Source: Dipteronia dyeriana (Eukaryota; Streptophyta; Magnoliopsida; Sapindales; Sapindaceae). From it: a stretch of DNA of 64,000 nt. Shown piece after piece: positions 21,672 to 33,424 of this stretch. How positions within the stretch are numbered: the stretch's first letter is position 1; each line of letters opens with the position of its first letter. The notes under the pieces were generated by a model that was given only the letters and a program-made list of their open reading frames with translations, was not told where the DNA came from and did no database searches. Made by a program: the position numbers and the translations under genes. The stretch covers positions 38,503,098 through 38,567,097 of the forward strand of contig CM065297.1 in NCBI GenBank assembly GCA_032871835.1. Direction: 5' to 3'.

Positions 21672-23204
21672 TGAAATTCCCTAGATAGTGTGTGTCTATA
21701 ACCTAGAGGGGGGGGGGGGGGGGGGTGAATAGGTTTTAATTAGACAGATTACCAATTTTGCGAATTAATCAATATTAACAATTCTACCCCATTCTACTTA
21801 AATGTTCAAATAAATGACAACAAACATAAAACAATAACAACAGGGAAAATATACGTGGAAACCCTCAAAATGGGAAAAACCAAGGGCTATTTAGAGCGCC
21901 ACCCTCGATCCTCAAAATCCACTTTTGAGTAAAAGTTTACAACCTAGGTTGACCTCCCGTCTAACCCTCCAGTTACTAACCCTTTCACTCTACCCAACGG
22001 GCCTTAATAGCTATTTCGGATCACTAGCCTTGTGCAATAAACACTTAGCCACAAGCTAAATCAACAATGAAGAGATAATGGCAACCAAAGTGAATATGCA
22101 AGAATATTCAATATGGAAAAATGCTAGGTCAAAACATTCATGTTTATCTAGGATTAATAATGACAATTAAAGCAAATCCTAGATATCAATGTTCTAAATG
22201 CAAAGGCAAGAAGAATTAGCTAGAAGGGTAAAAACGTCCTAAATGCTAGCTATCACAAATTAATGCATCTCAACCAACAATCAATACACAAGCATGTCAA
22301 AAAAGTAATTAATCACACAAGCAAGCAATTAATATGCAATAAAGACTAAAACACTAGGTATACATGTCTTAGTAATGAAAACATAAAGTTTAGAACATGT
22401 AGAGAATACCTAGTCATGAACAAACAAGAAACTCATGCTTGAAAGATGCTTGATGATTTGGATTTTAAGGATGGTTGAGTAAAAATGGCTTCTTGGAGCT
22501 TGTCTCTCTAAAAAACCTTGTCTCTCTCTCAAAAATAGGTTTTGAAGCTCTACAAACTAGTTAGGAAGAAGATAGAACATTTATATGAAGCCTATAGTGA
22601 AACTGCGTCGTTTCAGCCGCCAGGCAACCAAAACTCGTCAGGACCGCTGGCTGTACTGTGATCCAGGTAAGTGTCTAGACCGTGGCACAGAGAGCGGTGT
22701 ATCGCCTGGACAACGCCGCTCTGTAGGTCGCTGTGCATGCAGCGTGCACAGATCGCGGTCTGGATAGCATGCATCCTCTGTGAAACTCCTCTTGGGAGAC
22801 CGCGAAGTATGTAACAAGCACAGACCGCAGTAGCCACATCATGCATCCTCAGTAAAACAACGTTGTGTAGGCCGCGGCGGGGGCACTGCACAGAGAGCGG
22901 TCTAGACCGCGGTAAAGAGGAAAAAAATCCTCTTTTTAAGGCACAAACATACATTCAACACTCAATTAAAAATAAGACACACAAGGCACTCAAAATGGTA
23001 AATAAGCATGCAAGCAAGATAATTAAAATAAAATGCATGAGTGTGAGTGTGTGCACTAAATCTCTTCAATGAAGTTAAGCAAGTGATTTTACCTTTGATG
23101 CTTGAAAGAGGACTTGAGCAATGATGACCTAAACTACCCTTACATATCGATCCCAAAATGTAGTTGTCAACGAAATGAGCCAATCAAAAACCAAGAAACT
23201 TACA
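21672..23204 (-). repeat. 3' LTR of the Sirevirus
   Basis: 1533 bp. On plus it begins TGAAATTCCCTAG and ends GAAACTTACA. A G18 run lies at 21708-21725, where the right LTR reads AGAAGGGCTGG instead. The GC-rich palindromic block is at about 22600-22930. It retains about 38 bp near 22612-22655 missing from the right LTR. Confidence 0.93.
22600..22930. promoter_or_regulatory. GC-rich palindromic block in the Sirevirus LTR (left copy)
   Basis: An island of CpG-rich sequence in an AT-rich LTR, with repeated forms of GACCGCGGTC: CTAGACCGTGGCAC, GATCGCGGTCTGG, AGACCGCGAAG, GGCCGCGGCGG, GCGGTCTAGACCGCGGT. The right copy is at about 30590-30865 and keeps more intact CG pairs. Such CGG-rich palindromes near the transcription start are described for Sirevirus LTRs. 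A promoter role here is inferred. Confidence 0.65.
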
Positions 23205-23580
23205 ACCTCCCCCTTTGGCTATTTCGTGACAAAACCACTCACTCACAAAATATCCTCACAACAAACAACAAGAAACAACAAGAGGTCAATAACAAAACAT
23301 TCTATATTACAAGAGATAGCTAAAGCTAAATCTTCAAATCTTTCATCTCTAGTAGAATGATCATCCCTACAAAACAAAGAACTACACTTTCCAAGACAAG
23401 TGTATGAGAGGGATCAAGATAAATAAAAACAAACGCAATTTTCATGAATTACATACAAGTAACATGCAATCAACAATGCACATAGCAAACGCTCCCCCTG
23501 AATAGGTCAATCTCCCCTTAAATCATGCCAATATCAACTCCCCCTAAATCCAATACTACTCCCCCTTTTTATCACAAGAT
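23205..23580 (-). promoter_or_regulatory. Primary PPT and repeated PPT-like motifs
   Basis: On minus the primary PPT, GCCAAAGGGGGAGGT, abuts the 3' LTR at 23204. Further G-rich motifs in the same sense follow upstream near 23491 (TTCAGGGGGAGC), 23512 (TAAGGGGAGA), 23539 (TTTAGGGGGAGT) and 23562 (AAAAAGGGGGAGT). Repeated PPTs at this position are a known Sirevirus trait. Only the first is expected to prime plus-strand DNA. Confidence 0.75.
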
Positions 23581-24418
23581 AGGCAAAGGAGTATTCCCCA
23601 ACCGGGACGCAGTAGCAAAGAGAGATATTTGCAATGTAAATGCATAATCATATACAATAACTTTATGCAGGTTAATTAAAAGAGAGAGAAAAATTCATGA
23701 AAGTTTTATTGATTTGAATACGTGCGAAAGAATGCCTTGAATGAAATACATGCAACATCAACTTCCAAAAGCATGGTATTTGGCAAAGGAAAAAGCACAT
23801 GAGGTTCCAAAAGAAGTCAAACCAATTTGCACCAAATTGTCAATGGAAAACAAGATGTAGTTTAACCTAAGAAAAATAAGAGCAACTATCAAACTTTACA
23901 AGTTGAACAAGACATGAGCAACTATTGTGCCCTATTAGATTTTTCCGGGAAAGATACTCGTATGATAGTAGCCTTGTTCAATAAGTAAAGAAAGAAAGAG
24001 ACTATCGGATTGTGAAATCCTGAATTGGATACAATATCCTTATTGAATGAAGTCTCAAAAGTCACTTGCACACATATTTGCAAACATTTTGTAAGCATTC
24101 AATAAATTCATCATGCATAACACTTTAAGCATGTCAATATCAAGTTTTCATAAACATGGAGATAAACTTTGGGTCAATCAAATGTACTTCTCAATCAAAT
24201 TTCCTAGTCCAAAAATGCATGTTTGAACACAAATGAGACATGCATTTCAAATATGGCAAAAACACACTTATTGAATAAAAAAACATATAATAATATATGC
24301 ATCCAAGATACTCAAGCAATTAATTAAATAGCATAAAATTGAACAATTATTTGCTCATTAAAATGCAAGTTCACTCTCTTTGCTTGAGCTCCCCATATAG
24401 GGTCAACACCAAAACCCA
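23581..24418 (-). other. 3' region of the Sirevirus without a gene
   Basis: Lies between the pol stop and the PPT cluster. Some Sireviruses carry an env-like frame here. None is visible, only short frames with stops and no signal peptide or membrane segment. Confidence 0.6.
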
Positions 24419-25740
24419 TCAATGCATATGACAAATTCCAATAGACCTACTAAGAGATTTAAACTTAGTTGAATCTAATGGTTTAGTAAATAAATCCGCT
24501 AGTTGATCATTTGTGCCCACATGTTCAAATGCAATGCATTTGCTCTCAACTAGCTCCCTAATGAAATGATGTCTAATGTCAATATTCTTGGATCTAGAAT
24601 GTTGGACAGGAGTTTTTGAAATATTGATGGCACTCATGTTATCACAATAAAGGGTTAGAGTACCTTGCTCAAAGCCATAATCCACAAGCATTTGCTTCAT
24701 ATAAAAGAGTTGTGTGCAAGCACTCCCAACGGCTATGTACTCGGCCTCAGCTGTTGATAATGATATGGAGTTTTGCTTCTTGCAAAACCATGACACAAGA
24801 TTGATCCCTAGGAAGAAGCAATCGCCCGATGTACTCTTCCTATAATCACAATTACCTGCCCAATCTGTATTACTAAAGCCAACGAAACTAGCATTAGTGT
24901 CAAATGAGTACCATATTCCATAGTTGGATGTCCCATTCATATATCTAATGAATCTCTTCACGGAGGAGAGATGGGATTCCCTGGGATTTGCTTGGTACCT
25001 AGTACACACACCAATGCTAAAAGCTATATCGGGCCTACTAGCAGTCAAGTATATCATGCTTCCTATCATGCCACAATATAGACTTTGATCCACACTTTTT
25101 CCACTAACATCCTTGCTAAGTTTCGAAGTGGTGCTCATAGGTGTGTCACAATGCTTGGCATTCTCAAGGTCAAACTTCTTCACTAGGTTTTTGGCATACT
25201 TAGCTTGGGATATGAAGATCCCATCATGCATTTGCTTGATTTGCAAGCCTAGGAAGTAATTGAGTTCACCAACCCTGCTCATTTCAAACTCATGAGTCAT
25301 GACATCAACAAATTGTTGAACCTTCAAGATGTTGGTGGAACCAAAAACGATGTCATCAATATAAATTTAAGCTATGAATAGCTCAACTTTAGTGCACTTG
25401 ATGAACAAAGTCTTGTCAACACTACCTCTAGAATAGCCATTGTCAACAAGATAAAGAGTGAGGCACTCATACCAAGGCCTCGGTGCTTGTTTCAACCCAT
25501 ATAGCGCCTTCTTGAGGCGATAAACATGATTGGGATGGTGTTGATCCTCAAACCCCTTAGGTTTCTCAACAAACACTTCCTCTTGCAAGAAGCCATTGAG
25601 GAAGGCACTCTTAACATCCATTTGATACAATTTATACTTGTGAACACACGAGATGGATAAGAGAAGCCTAATGGACTTTAATCGGGCAACGGGAGCAAAA
25701 GTCTCCTCAAAGTCGATACCCTCAATTTGAGAGTATCATT
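24419..25740 (-). pseudogene. Sirevirus reverse transcriptase and RNase H
   Basis: RT opens with a piece at 25630-25367 (MYQMDVKSAFLNGFLQEE, then YGLKQAPRPWYE, GYSRGSVDKTLF). An in-frame stop sits just before the active-site box IYIDDIVFGST (near 25365-25335). The next piece, 25327-24419, is open for 302 codons: GELNYFLGLQIKQM, YCGMIGSMIYLTASRPDI, RNase H with FSNTDWAGNCDYRKSTSG, STAEAEYIAVGSACTQ, YCDNMSAINISKTPVQHSR and the end FTKPLDSTKFKSLSRSIG. All RNase H acidic motifs are visible. The single stop makes full RT unlikely without suppression. Confidence 0.9.
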
Positions 25741-26449
25741 GTGCTACAAGTCTAGCTTTGTTCTGCACAATGTTGCCATCCTTATCAGATTTGTTCCTAT
25801 AGACCCACTTGGTGCCTATCACATTTATGTTCTTAGGTCTAGGAACTAGAGTCCAACCCTCATTTCTTTCAAATTGATTTAGCTCTTCTTGCATAGCAAG
25901 AACCCAAAACTTATCACTTAAAGCTTCATCAGCCTTTTTGGGTACAATTTAAGAAGTGTAGCAAGTGTAACTAATTTGATTTGCTAATTGATGTCTAATC
26001 CTCACACATTTCCAAGAATGTCACTCTTGTTGTGGAGATGCCTAACCCAAGGAGGGGGTTCCTTAGAGTCCAAGGTAGGATCTCTATCAAGAGATTGAGA
26101 GACCACTTTTTCACGATCTGATTTTTCATCACTTGAAATCTCGTCAATCTTCACCAAGGGAGTATCATCAACCACACTAATATCCTCATCATGGTTACTA
26201 ACCTTAGGCCTACAATCATCTATGACCACATTAGATGATTCCATTACACTTTGTGTCTTCTAATTAAAAACACTATAGGCCTTACTATTTAAGGCATACC
26301 CAATGAAAATTCCCTCATCACTCTTAGCATCAAACTTGCCAAGTTGATCACGGTCATTTAGAATGTAGCACTTGCTTCCAAATGAGTGGAAGTAGCTAAC
26401 ATTTGGCTTCCTACCCTTCCACAATTTATAGGAGGTTTGCCTGTATTGA

Positions 26450-27300
26450 CAGCTTCAGCCCAAAGATTCCTAGGCATATTGTTGCTATGCAACATCACAC
26501 GGGCCATCTCTTGGAGGACTCTATTCTTCCTTTCTACTACCCCATTTTGTTGAGGAGTTCAAAGAGCTAAGAACTCATGGGAAATACCAAGACTATCACA
26601 AAAGTTTTCAAAGCTAACATTTTCAAATTCTCTCCCATGATCACTCCTAATTCTCTTAATGCATTTTATGTGAGAGTCCTTCTCATTTTGAATTTTACTG
26701 CAAAGCATTTTAAAGGTTTCAAATGTTTCAGATTTTTCTCTAAGAAAGTAAGTCCAAGTAAATCTAGAAAAATCATCCACACACACAAAAATGTACCTCT
26801 TGCCACAGAGACTCTCGGTTTGCAAGGGACCTATAAGGTCCATATGAAGAAGATCTAATGGCTCCTTAGTGGCAAGATACTTACCCTTCTTATGCACACT
26901 CTTAGTTTGCTTTCCTTGTTGACAAGGTCCACAAACTCCCTCAATCCTATTTCCAAACTTAAGAAGACCTCTCACAACTTTCAACCTATCAAGAACTTTC
27001 AAGTCTTTGAAATTCATATGACCTAACCTTTGATGTCATAATTCAACTTGATCACAACTAGACAAATTGCAAGAGATGCCATTAGAATCAAGACAATAAC
27101 AATTGTCACTTGATCTCTTGCCTTTCAATAGAACTAGTCCATCTTCTCTTAGAATAGAGCAATCAATTTTTCCAAACAAAACCGAAAGCCCTCTATCACT
27201 TAAATGTGATATGCTATTAAGATTGGCTTGCAAACCATCTACATAGAGAGCATTACGCAAGGAGGGCAAACCGGGGATGGAAATGTTTCATTTTCCTAGA
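26450..27300 (-). pseudogene. Sirevirus integrase
   Basis: The zinc-binding region (HQRLGHMNFKDL, then CGPCQQGKQTKS) spans about 27045-26900. The conserved Trp of WHQRLGH is TGA. The core has LLHMDLIGPLQTE (first Asp), VCVDDFSRFTWTYFL, RIRSDHGREFEN (second Asp), and after a stop, TPQQNGVVERKNR (Glu) near 26555-26520. It continues with RNLWAEAVN and KPNVSYFHSFGSKCY-like sequence near 26400. 25740-26450 is a degenerate linker with an acidic open piece (26244-26002). Confidence 0.85.
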
Positions 27301-27436
27301 ACATTCTTACTTGAACCATCACCAAATGTGACAAATCCACCATCCTCCATCACAAGAGTCTCAAAGAAACTCTTGTTTCCGGTCATGTGCCTAGAAAAAC
27401 CACTATCAAGATACCTAGTGTTAAAGAATTTCACCT

Positions 27437-29518
27437 TCAACGCCACTTGGCCATATGGCAAACATACTCATTTGATCTAGTCCACCTAGTAGCAACATTG
27501 TCATTTCTAGGAGCCTTGGGTTCATTGGCTCTAAAATTCCTTGGTGCATGCATTTTGTCTCTTCTAAGCATATTATTCTCAATCATGCTTTCAAAACGAC
27601 ACAACTTAATAAATTTAAAATAGTTCGGCCTTATGTGACCTTCAACACCATAAAAATGACAAATGGGAGTAAAGTAAGAATTCATACCATATCCTTGTGT
27701 AAGCATGGAAGACTTCCCTCTCCTTTGAGTTGTCCTTTGGTGTTGGGCCGAATCTCTTCTTTGAAACATCCTTTGTGGTTGAGCCACATTAGCTTCTCTT
27801 CTTGGTTATGGGTGACAACTTTTTTGTTGAATTTGAGGGCTCCTTGGAAGTTGAGGTCTTGTATGATGTGTTCTAGCTCTTGGTGGATGAGCTTTAGCTT
27901 GAGAATTTGTTTGAGCCTTCATTTGAGCTTGCTTTGAAGATTCTCCAACTTCATTCGATCTCATTTGTTGGTGTGAACCTTGAGTCTCTTTGACCTCTTG
28001 ACTTTTGACAAAGATGGTCTTCTACAAGGAAGTGGCATCCTTGCTTTCCACATATTCTAAGCCCATTTTATCATTAGGACTCTTCCTACATGATAACATC
28101 TTGTCAAGTCTCTCGGTTCCGGATGTCATCTTGGCTATCAATTCTTTCGCTTCTGTAAGCTTAATCTTTAAGTTTTCTTCACTCTTCTTAGTGATCACAA
28201 GATCCAACTTTAAACTCTCTTCTAACCCTTTTCCACTCTTTACTTTCTCACTCAAGTTGGTAATCTTGAAAGTCAACTCCAGATTCATCTTTTTCAACTC
28301 TTGAACCTCCTTCTTCTTTTTCAATCTACACTTTTCAAAAAACTTCATGAAGTCTATATAGTCCATTTCCTCAACAATCTCAAACCTAGAGTTAGAAGAG
28401 GTCCTCTCATCACTAGAGTCATCTACTTCTTCCTTGTCACTCACAACTTCCTTGCCATTATGAGATGTTGTGAAGGCAATGAAGTTTGCAACTCTATCTT
28501 CATCATTCAAAGATTTTTCTTCCTCTTCTAAGTCTTCACTTTCGCTCCAAGTGGCCGCCATCGCTTTCCTCCTTTTCTTTTTCTTCAAATTTGCATATTC
28601 TTGAGCAATGTGACTAAACCCACTGCATTCATAGCATTGAATGCCCTTCTTGGAGTCACTTTCTTAAAACTTTTCAATCTTCTTGAAGGGAGTTTTCTTC
28701 TTCACTTCCTTTCCCTTTGACCCAAAACCTTTCCTCTCAAACTTCTTGAATTTCTTGAATCTTTTAACCATGAGGGCCATTTCTTCATCTGAGTCCTCCT
28801 CCTTTTCTTCAGCCTTAGTGGTCTTCAAGGCAATGCTCTTTTACTTCTTTTGAGGAGTGGGTAAGGTGTTCCATCTTGACTCATAAGCTAGAAGACTTCC
28901 AATGACTTCACTCGGCTTCATATTCTTTTACTTAGTATTCTCTTCAAGTGCCGTCACCTTTGATTCGAACCTTGACGGAAGTGACCTCATAATTTTTTGC
29001 TTAACTCTCCAATCTAAATAGGGGTCACCAAGTTGATGGCTTTGGTTGGCAATATCCATCAAATTTACTTGGAAGTCGTTGAAGCATTCATGCTCCTCCA
29101 TCCTAATCATCTCAAATTGCATTTGGAGGACTTGAAGCTTTGAGTCCTTGACTACCTCGGTTCCCTCATGTGCCATTTGAAGAATGTCCCAAGCCTCCTT
29201 TGCAATCCTAGTGTTTTGGACCAACTTGTAATGATTATCATCCATGGCACAAAGGATGTCATGCATAGCCTTGTTGTTCCACTTGGATGGTTCAAACTCT
29301 TGAGTACTCCAACTAGACTTGGGCGTATGAGCTTCTACACCATCGTCTGTGGTCATTGGTGAAGGAGTATAACCGTCTTCAATAGCCATCCAAGCACAGT
29401 CATCTATTTGGCAAAGATAGGCTTCCATCTTGCCCTTCCAAGTAGCATAATTCACCCCATTGAGCAAAGGGGGTCTTGTGCTTGAGGCTCCCTCATGACT
29501 ATTTCCGTTTCCAATCAT
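27437..29518 (-). pseudogene. Sirevirus gag with coiled-coil extension
   Basis: The start is the ATG near 29518 (MIGNGNSHEGASSTRPPLLN), chosen because NGVNYATWKGKMEAYLCQID follows as in Ty1/copia Gag. The first piece ends at 28928. The zinc knuckle near 28650-28590 reads CYECSGFSHIAQEY, so the last Cys of CX2CX4HX4C is Tyr. A Glu/Lys-rich coiled coil follows in an open piece (28588-28022), then a second CCHC-like site near 27680 (CHFYGVEGHIRPNY), also degraded. Long Gag with coiled coils is typical of Sireviruses. Stops occur at 28928, near 28850, 28665 and 28020. Confidence 0.82.
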
Positions 29519-29640
29519 TGTGTTTGAGGGTAATAAATGATATGAAGATGCAAATGTAATGCAACACACTAAAATGCAAACAACCAAAAATGCACATGGT
29601 AAGACACACACAATGCACGGATCACCTAAGTATATCTAGG

Positions 29641-29659
29641 CACTGGCTCTTATACCAAT
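29641..29659 (-). other. Primer-binding site of the Sirevirus
   Basis: On minus, ATTGGTATAAGAGCCAGTG directly follows the 5' LTR. It is one base off the initiator tRNA-Met type TGGTATCAGAGC. Confidence 0.85.
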
Positions 29660-31143
29660 TGAAATTCCCTAGATAGTGTGTGTCTATAACCTAGAGAAGG
29701 GCTGGATAGGTTTTAATTCGTTAGATTACCAATTTTGTGAATTAATCAATATTAACAATTCTACCCCATTCTACTTAAATGTTCAAATAAATGACAACAA
29801 ACATAAAACAATAACAACACGGAAAATATACGTGGAAACCCTCAAAATGGGAAAAACCAAGGGCTATTTAGAGCGCCACCCTTGATCCTCAAAATCCACT
29901 TTTGAGTAAAAGTTTACAACCTAGGTTGACCTCCCGTCTAACCCTCCTGTTACTAACCCTTTCACTCTACCCAACGGGCCTTAATAGTGATTTAGGATCA
30001 CTAGCCTTGTGCAATAACCACTTAGCCACAAGCTAAACCAACAATGAAGAGATAATGGCAACCTAAGTGAATATGCAAGAATATTCAATATGCAAAAATG
30101 CTAGGTCAAGACATTCATGCTTATCTAGGATTAATAATGACAATTAAAGCAAATCCTAGATATCAATGTTCTAAATGCAAAGGCAAGAAGAATTAGTTAG
30201 AAGGGTAAAAACATCCTAAATGCTAGCTATCACAAATTAATGCATCTCAACCAACAATCAATACACAAGCATGTCAAAAAAGTAATTAATCACACAAGCA
30301 AGCAATTAATATGCAATAAAGACTAAAACCTTATGTATACGTGTCTTAGTAATGAAAACATAAAGTTTAGAACATGTAGAGAATACCTAGTCATGAACAA
30401 ACAAGAAACTCATGCTTGAAAGATGATGATTTGGATTTTAAGGATGGTTGAGTAAAAATTTCTTCCTGGAGCTTCTCTCTCCAAAGAACCTTGTCTCTCT
30501 CTCAAAAATAGGTTTTGAAGCTCTAAAAACTAGTTAGGAAGAAGATGGAACATTTATATGAAGCCTAGAGTGAAACTGCGTCGTTCTGGATGTACCGTGA
30601 TCAAGATAAGTGTCCAGACCGCGGCACAGAGAGCGGTGTATCGCCTGGACAACGCCGCTTTGTAGGTCGTTGTGCATACAGCGTGCACAGACCGCGGTCT
30701 GGACAGCATGCATCCTCTGTGAAACTCCGCTTGGGAGACTGCGGCGTATGCAACAAACACAGACCACGGTAGCCACAGCGTGCATCCTCTGTAAAACAAC
30801 ATTTTGTAGGCCGCGGCGGGGGTACTGCACATAGAGCGGTCTGGACCGCGGTAAAGAGGAAAAAAATCTTCTTTTTAAGGCACAAACATACATTCAACAC
30901 TCAAATAAAAATAAGACACACAAGGCACTCAAAATGGCAAATAAGCATGGAAGCAAGATAATTAAAATAAAATGCATGAGTGTGAGTGTGTGCACTAAAT
31001 CTCTTTAATGAAGTTAAGCAAGTGATTTTACCTTTGATGCTTGAAAGAGGACTTGAGCACTGATGACTTAAACTACCCTTACATATTGATCCCAAAATGT
31101 GGTTGTCAATGAAATGAGCCAATCAAAAACCGAGGAACTTACA
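29660..31143 (-). repeat. 5' LTR of the Sirevirus
   Basis: 1484 bp, TGAAATTCCC ... AACTTACA on plus, followed by TSD ATTAC at 31144-31148. Relative to the left LTR it lacks about 38 bp near 30585. Its GC-rich palindromic block is at 30590-30865, including the perfect ACCGCGGT inside CAGACCGCGGTCTGGAC. Confidence 0.93.
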
Positions 31144-31394
31144 ATTACAATAGTGGATTTGAGGATAAGATGTGGCATATAGGATAGCTGTTGGTTTTTC
31201 TCTTGTTAAGGGTTTCCACGTAAATATCGTGTGTCACTTTTATTTCCGCATTTTTACTTGATTTTCATGTTTATTAATGGGGTTAATCTATTAACATTGC
31301 TTAATTCGAAAAAGTTGGTAATCAATAGTGATAAAAACTTATTCACCCCCCACCCCCTCTAGGTTTACAGACATACACCTCTTAGGAAATTTCA
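31144..31394 (+). repeat. Old Sirevirus-like LTR, right remaining part
   Basis: Continues 21346-21671 after the Sirevirus insertion. It contains GGGTTTCCACGTAAATAT, the TTATTCACCCCC...CTCTAGG ending phrase near 31340-31363, and ends AGGAAATTTCA at 31394. No PBS follows, so this was the 3' LTR of a plus-strand element or a solo LTR. MULE sequence starts at 31395. Confidence 0.78.
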
Positions 31395-31650
31395 CTTACA
31401 ATGTGGCGTGTAATGATTCCAAGCATGAAATCATTAATATTGGGAAGAAATCCCCAAGGCCTGGGAAGAAATCCCCAATGGCTACTACAATTTTCCTACG
31501 TTAAAAATAAATCATAAATATTCCATGCAAAACATTCTCAGCTTAAATAAGGAATACATCATGATACATATAATATAAACATTCAGCCTAAATACATCAT
31601 CATATAAACATTTCCAACAAAACATTCTCAGCCTATACAAGTCTACTCTA
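31395..31650. repeat. Direct repeat copy 1 (partner at about 34045-34280)
   Basis: Starts CTTACAATGTGGCGTGTAATG. Both copies then share GATTCCAAGC.TGAAATC, ACTACAATTTTCCTA, ATTCCATGCAAAACATTCTC and ATACATCATCATATAAACAT and end with CCTATACAAGTC.ACTCTA. They are clearly homologous, with small indels. This copy overlaps the 3' end of the ULP-like gene, whose stop is at 31648-31650. Confidence 0.85.
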
Positions 31651-32540
31651 TAGGGAATTACAGAGTTGACCATTGCTGAATATGTCAATTGCAATGGGCT
31701 TACGAATGTTTTTTATATTCTTTTGTCCAAATATTGATTTCCATGGAGTTGGTACTCCAGCCATTATTAACTCAGCATACTTCATTAAAAATACACCACA
31801 ACTGCTCCTGTAAGATGATAAGAATTGTATTACATAAGTTTCTTTAGAAAATTAAAAAAAAAAAGTAAATAACAAGTAAATAAATATATCAAACATACCT
31901 ATCATCTTGTTGTGGAAAGATATCAGAGTGCATGCTTTCAGCCTTGAATGGGGTTGCATGAGGTTCCATTTTCATTTCTTGGTAATAACCAACATGCTTC
32001 AACATTGATGGCAACAAGTAAAGTAGGCCACGAATGTCCTTCAGCCGTGGACTAAGTCTGCTCATCTATTCATTCCATAAGTCTAAGAGCAGAACTTTTC
32101 CTTCCCACAGAAGTACATGACATAACACCCAATGGCTGGGAAGGTGGCATGGAATGAGCACACGTATATACAATAGATAAAAATCATTGATTGAAGGAAA
32201 TAGATAATGACACCATAAAGTCATGACCAAAAACTTACTAAATCCATTTGCCACCAAGGTTGAGGGTATAACAATTCATGCCCTGTTACATGTCTGAGGA
32301 TGTCTGGTCTTGGTTAGAAATCTAAAGGGACAAACTCTGGGTAGTCTTCTCAAACATTGATCTTGTTGTTGACCCTTTTTTTCCTATCTTTTCTCTATTG
32401 AGGAGAATGAGGAGAACTAGTATTTTTTGGCTGACTTCTTTCCTCTTCATCCTTCTCAAATTGTGCTATTTCCCTCAAGCTATCCAACAATTTCATTTCT
32501 GTTGCCCACTTCATGTTGATGCTTGTCTATCATAAAAAAA
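31648..32540 (-). pseudogene. Ulp1-like (C48) cysteine protease domain, decayed gene
   Basis: Read on minus. An exon ending near 32237 carries YPQPWWQMDL and leads to VLIPCHLPSHWVLCHVLLWE (His of the triad near 32132), GKVLLLDLWNE (Asp), a stop, then a long stretch ending IFPQQDDR at 31899. After a plausible intron (31810-31898, GTATG...TTACAG) the frame continues SSCGVFLMKYAELIMAGVP (catalytic Cys). The Gln/Cys pair and the H-D order fit Ulp1/SENP proteases, which cleave SUMO isopeptide bonds. The usual Asp before CG is Ser. The upstream part (32540-32290) has a charged linker with stops. Stop codon after CNSL at 31648-31650. Substrate and activity are unknown. Confidence 0.72.
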
Positions 32541-32699
32541 CACAATCATTTAACAGAATTCCAAGACTTTTGGCAACCAGTCCTAGGCTTATATCAATCA
32601 ATCAAAGGTTGAACTACACATGCATTATAACACGGTTTCAGATACATACATAATCACATTTCCATTTACGATATCATATAACTAGAGTAATACTTACGA

Positions 32700-33340
32700 A
32701 GAAAGACGTATTGACCAATCCAATATTTTGCACGTAACTGACCTCAGGGCTTGAACGCCTCCTCCACTGAATATCAAAGTAACTATGAATGTGTTATGTA
32801 AATGAAATGATATCGGTTACAAAATAAGTTACATAAATCCTTGTTAGCAGGGAGAAATAGACAGCTAATTATGTTACCATATCGGAGATCCACTTTTCAA
32901 TGTTGACCAAGTCTTGAAAATGTTGACGAGTCAAGGGTAGGATTTGACACGTATAAAAACTAATAAAAAATGAATACATTTCATTATGATAAATAAACTA
33001 AATGGAATACATTGAAAATCTTGGCAATAAAACAACTTACGGGGATGGAATATTACCTTACTTGGTCGTCGTTCTTGAGGAAAGATGTGAACTCAACTAA
33101 CTCTACAACTTCCTCGTTTGACTTTGTCTTCTTTGACTTCTTTGGAATCGGGTTTGTGTAAAGGCTTTCAAGCCACCTTGACCGCTTTCGACCCCTCTAT
33201 TTGTCGATATCTCTGTATTCGACAGTGGGGTTGGCCTCAGTAAGTGCTATCACACTACTGGGCAAGCTCTGGCCAATGAAATACATGGACGGGGAAGGAT
33301 ATTGTTCCTCACCTATAATATATTTTTCTCCTCAGTCCTA
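32700..33340 (-). pseudogene. Middle exons of the ULP-like gene
   Basis: Minus-strand exons suggested by reading frame and GT/AG signals. Near 33320-33058 the text is YPSPSMYFIGQSLPSSVIAL, then one in-frame TAG, then GRKRSRWLESLYTNPIPKKS and ELVEFTSFLKNDDQ with a donor at about 33056. Next is LPLTRQHFQDLVNIEKWISDM near 32950-32880 with donor GTAACA, then WRRRSSPEVSYVQNIGLVNT near 32765-32702. A basic 'KR-x-S-x-WL-x-S-x-YT-x-P' stretch before Ulp1 is common in ULP-type MULE genes. Exon limits are inferred. Confidence 0.5.
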
Positions 33341-33424
33341 CATACAAATAAATTTATACTGAGGTACAAATCATTGATAAGAAAAAATATGTATCACGAT
33401 AACACTATTATTGTTTTGTTTCCA

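Larger units (their letters stand above)
21672..31143 (-). mobile_element. Sirevirus-type Ty1/copia element, structurally complete
   Basis: Both LTRs (21672-23204 and 29660-31143), the PBS, the PPT and a perfect TSD ATTAC (21667-21671 and 31144-31148) are present. The order on minus is gag with a long coiled-coil extension, integrase, RT and RNase H, then a 1.2-kb 3' region without an env-like frame. Multiple PPT-like motifs upstream of the 3' LTR and GC-rich palindromic motifs in the LTR are reported hallmarks of Sireviruses. The frames carry several stops. LTRs differ by two larger indels and scattered substitutions, so it is older than copies A and B. Confidence 0.9.

Noticed and set aside
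22585..23072. Several overlapping frames in the GC-rich block of the Sirevirus LTR
   Set aside because: Frames appear on both strands because CpG-rich DNA has few stops. They differ between the two LTRs and match no protein.
23581..24418. Possible env-like gene of the Sirevirus
   Set aside because: No open frame of useful length, no signal peptide or membrane segment.
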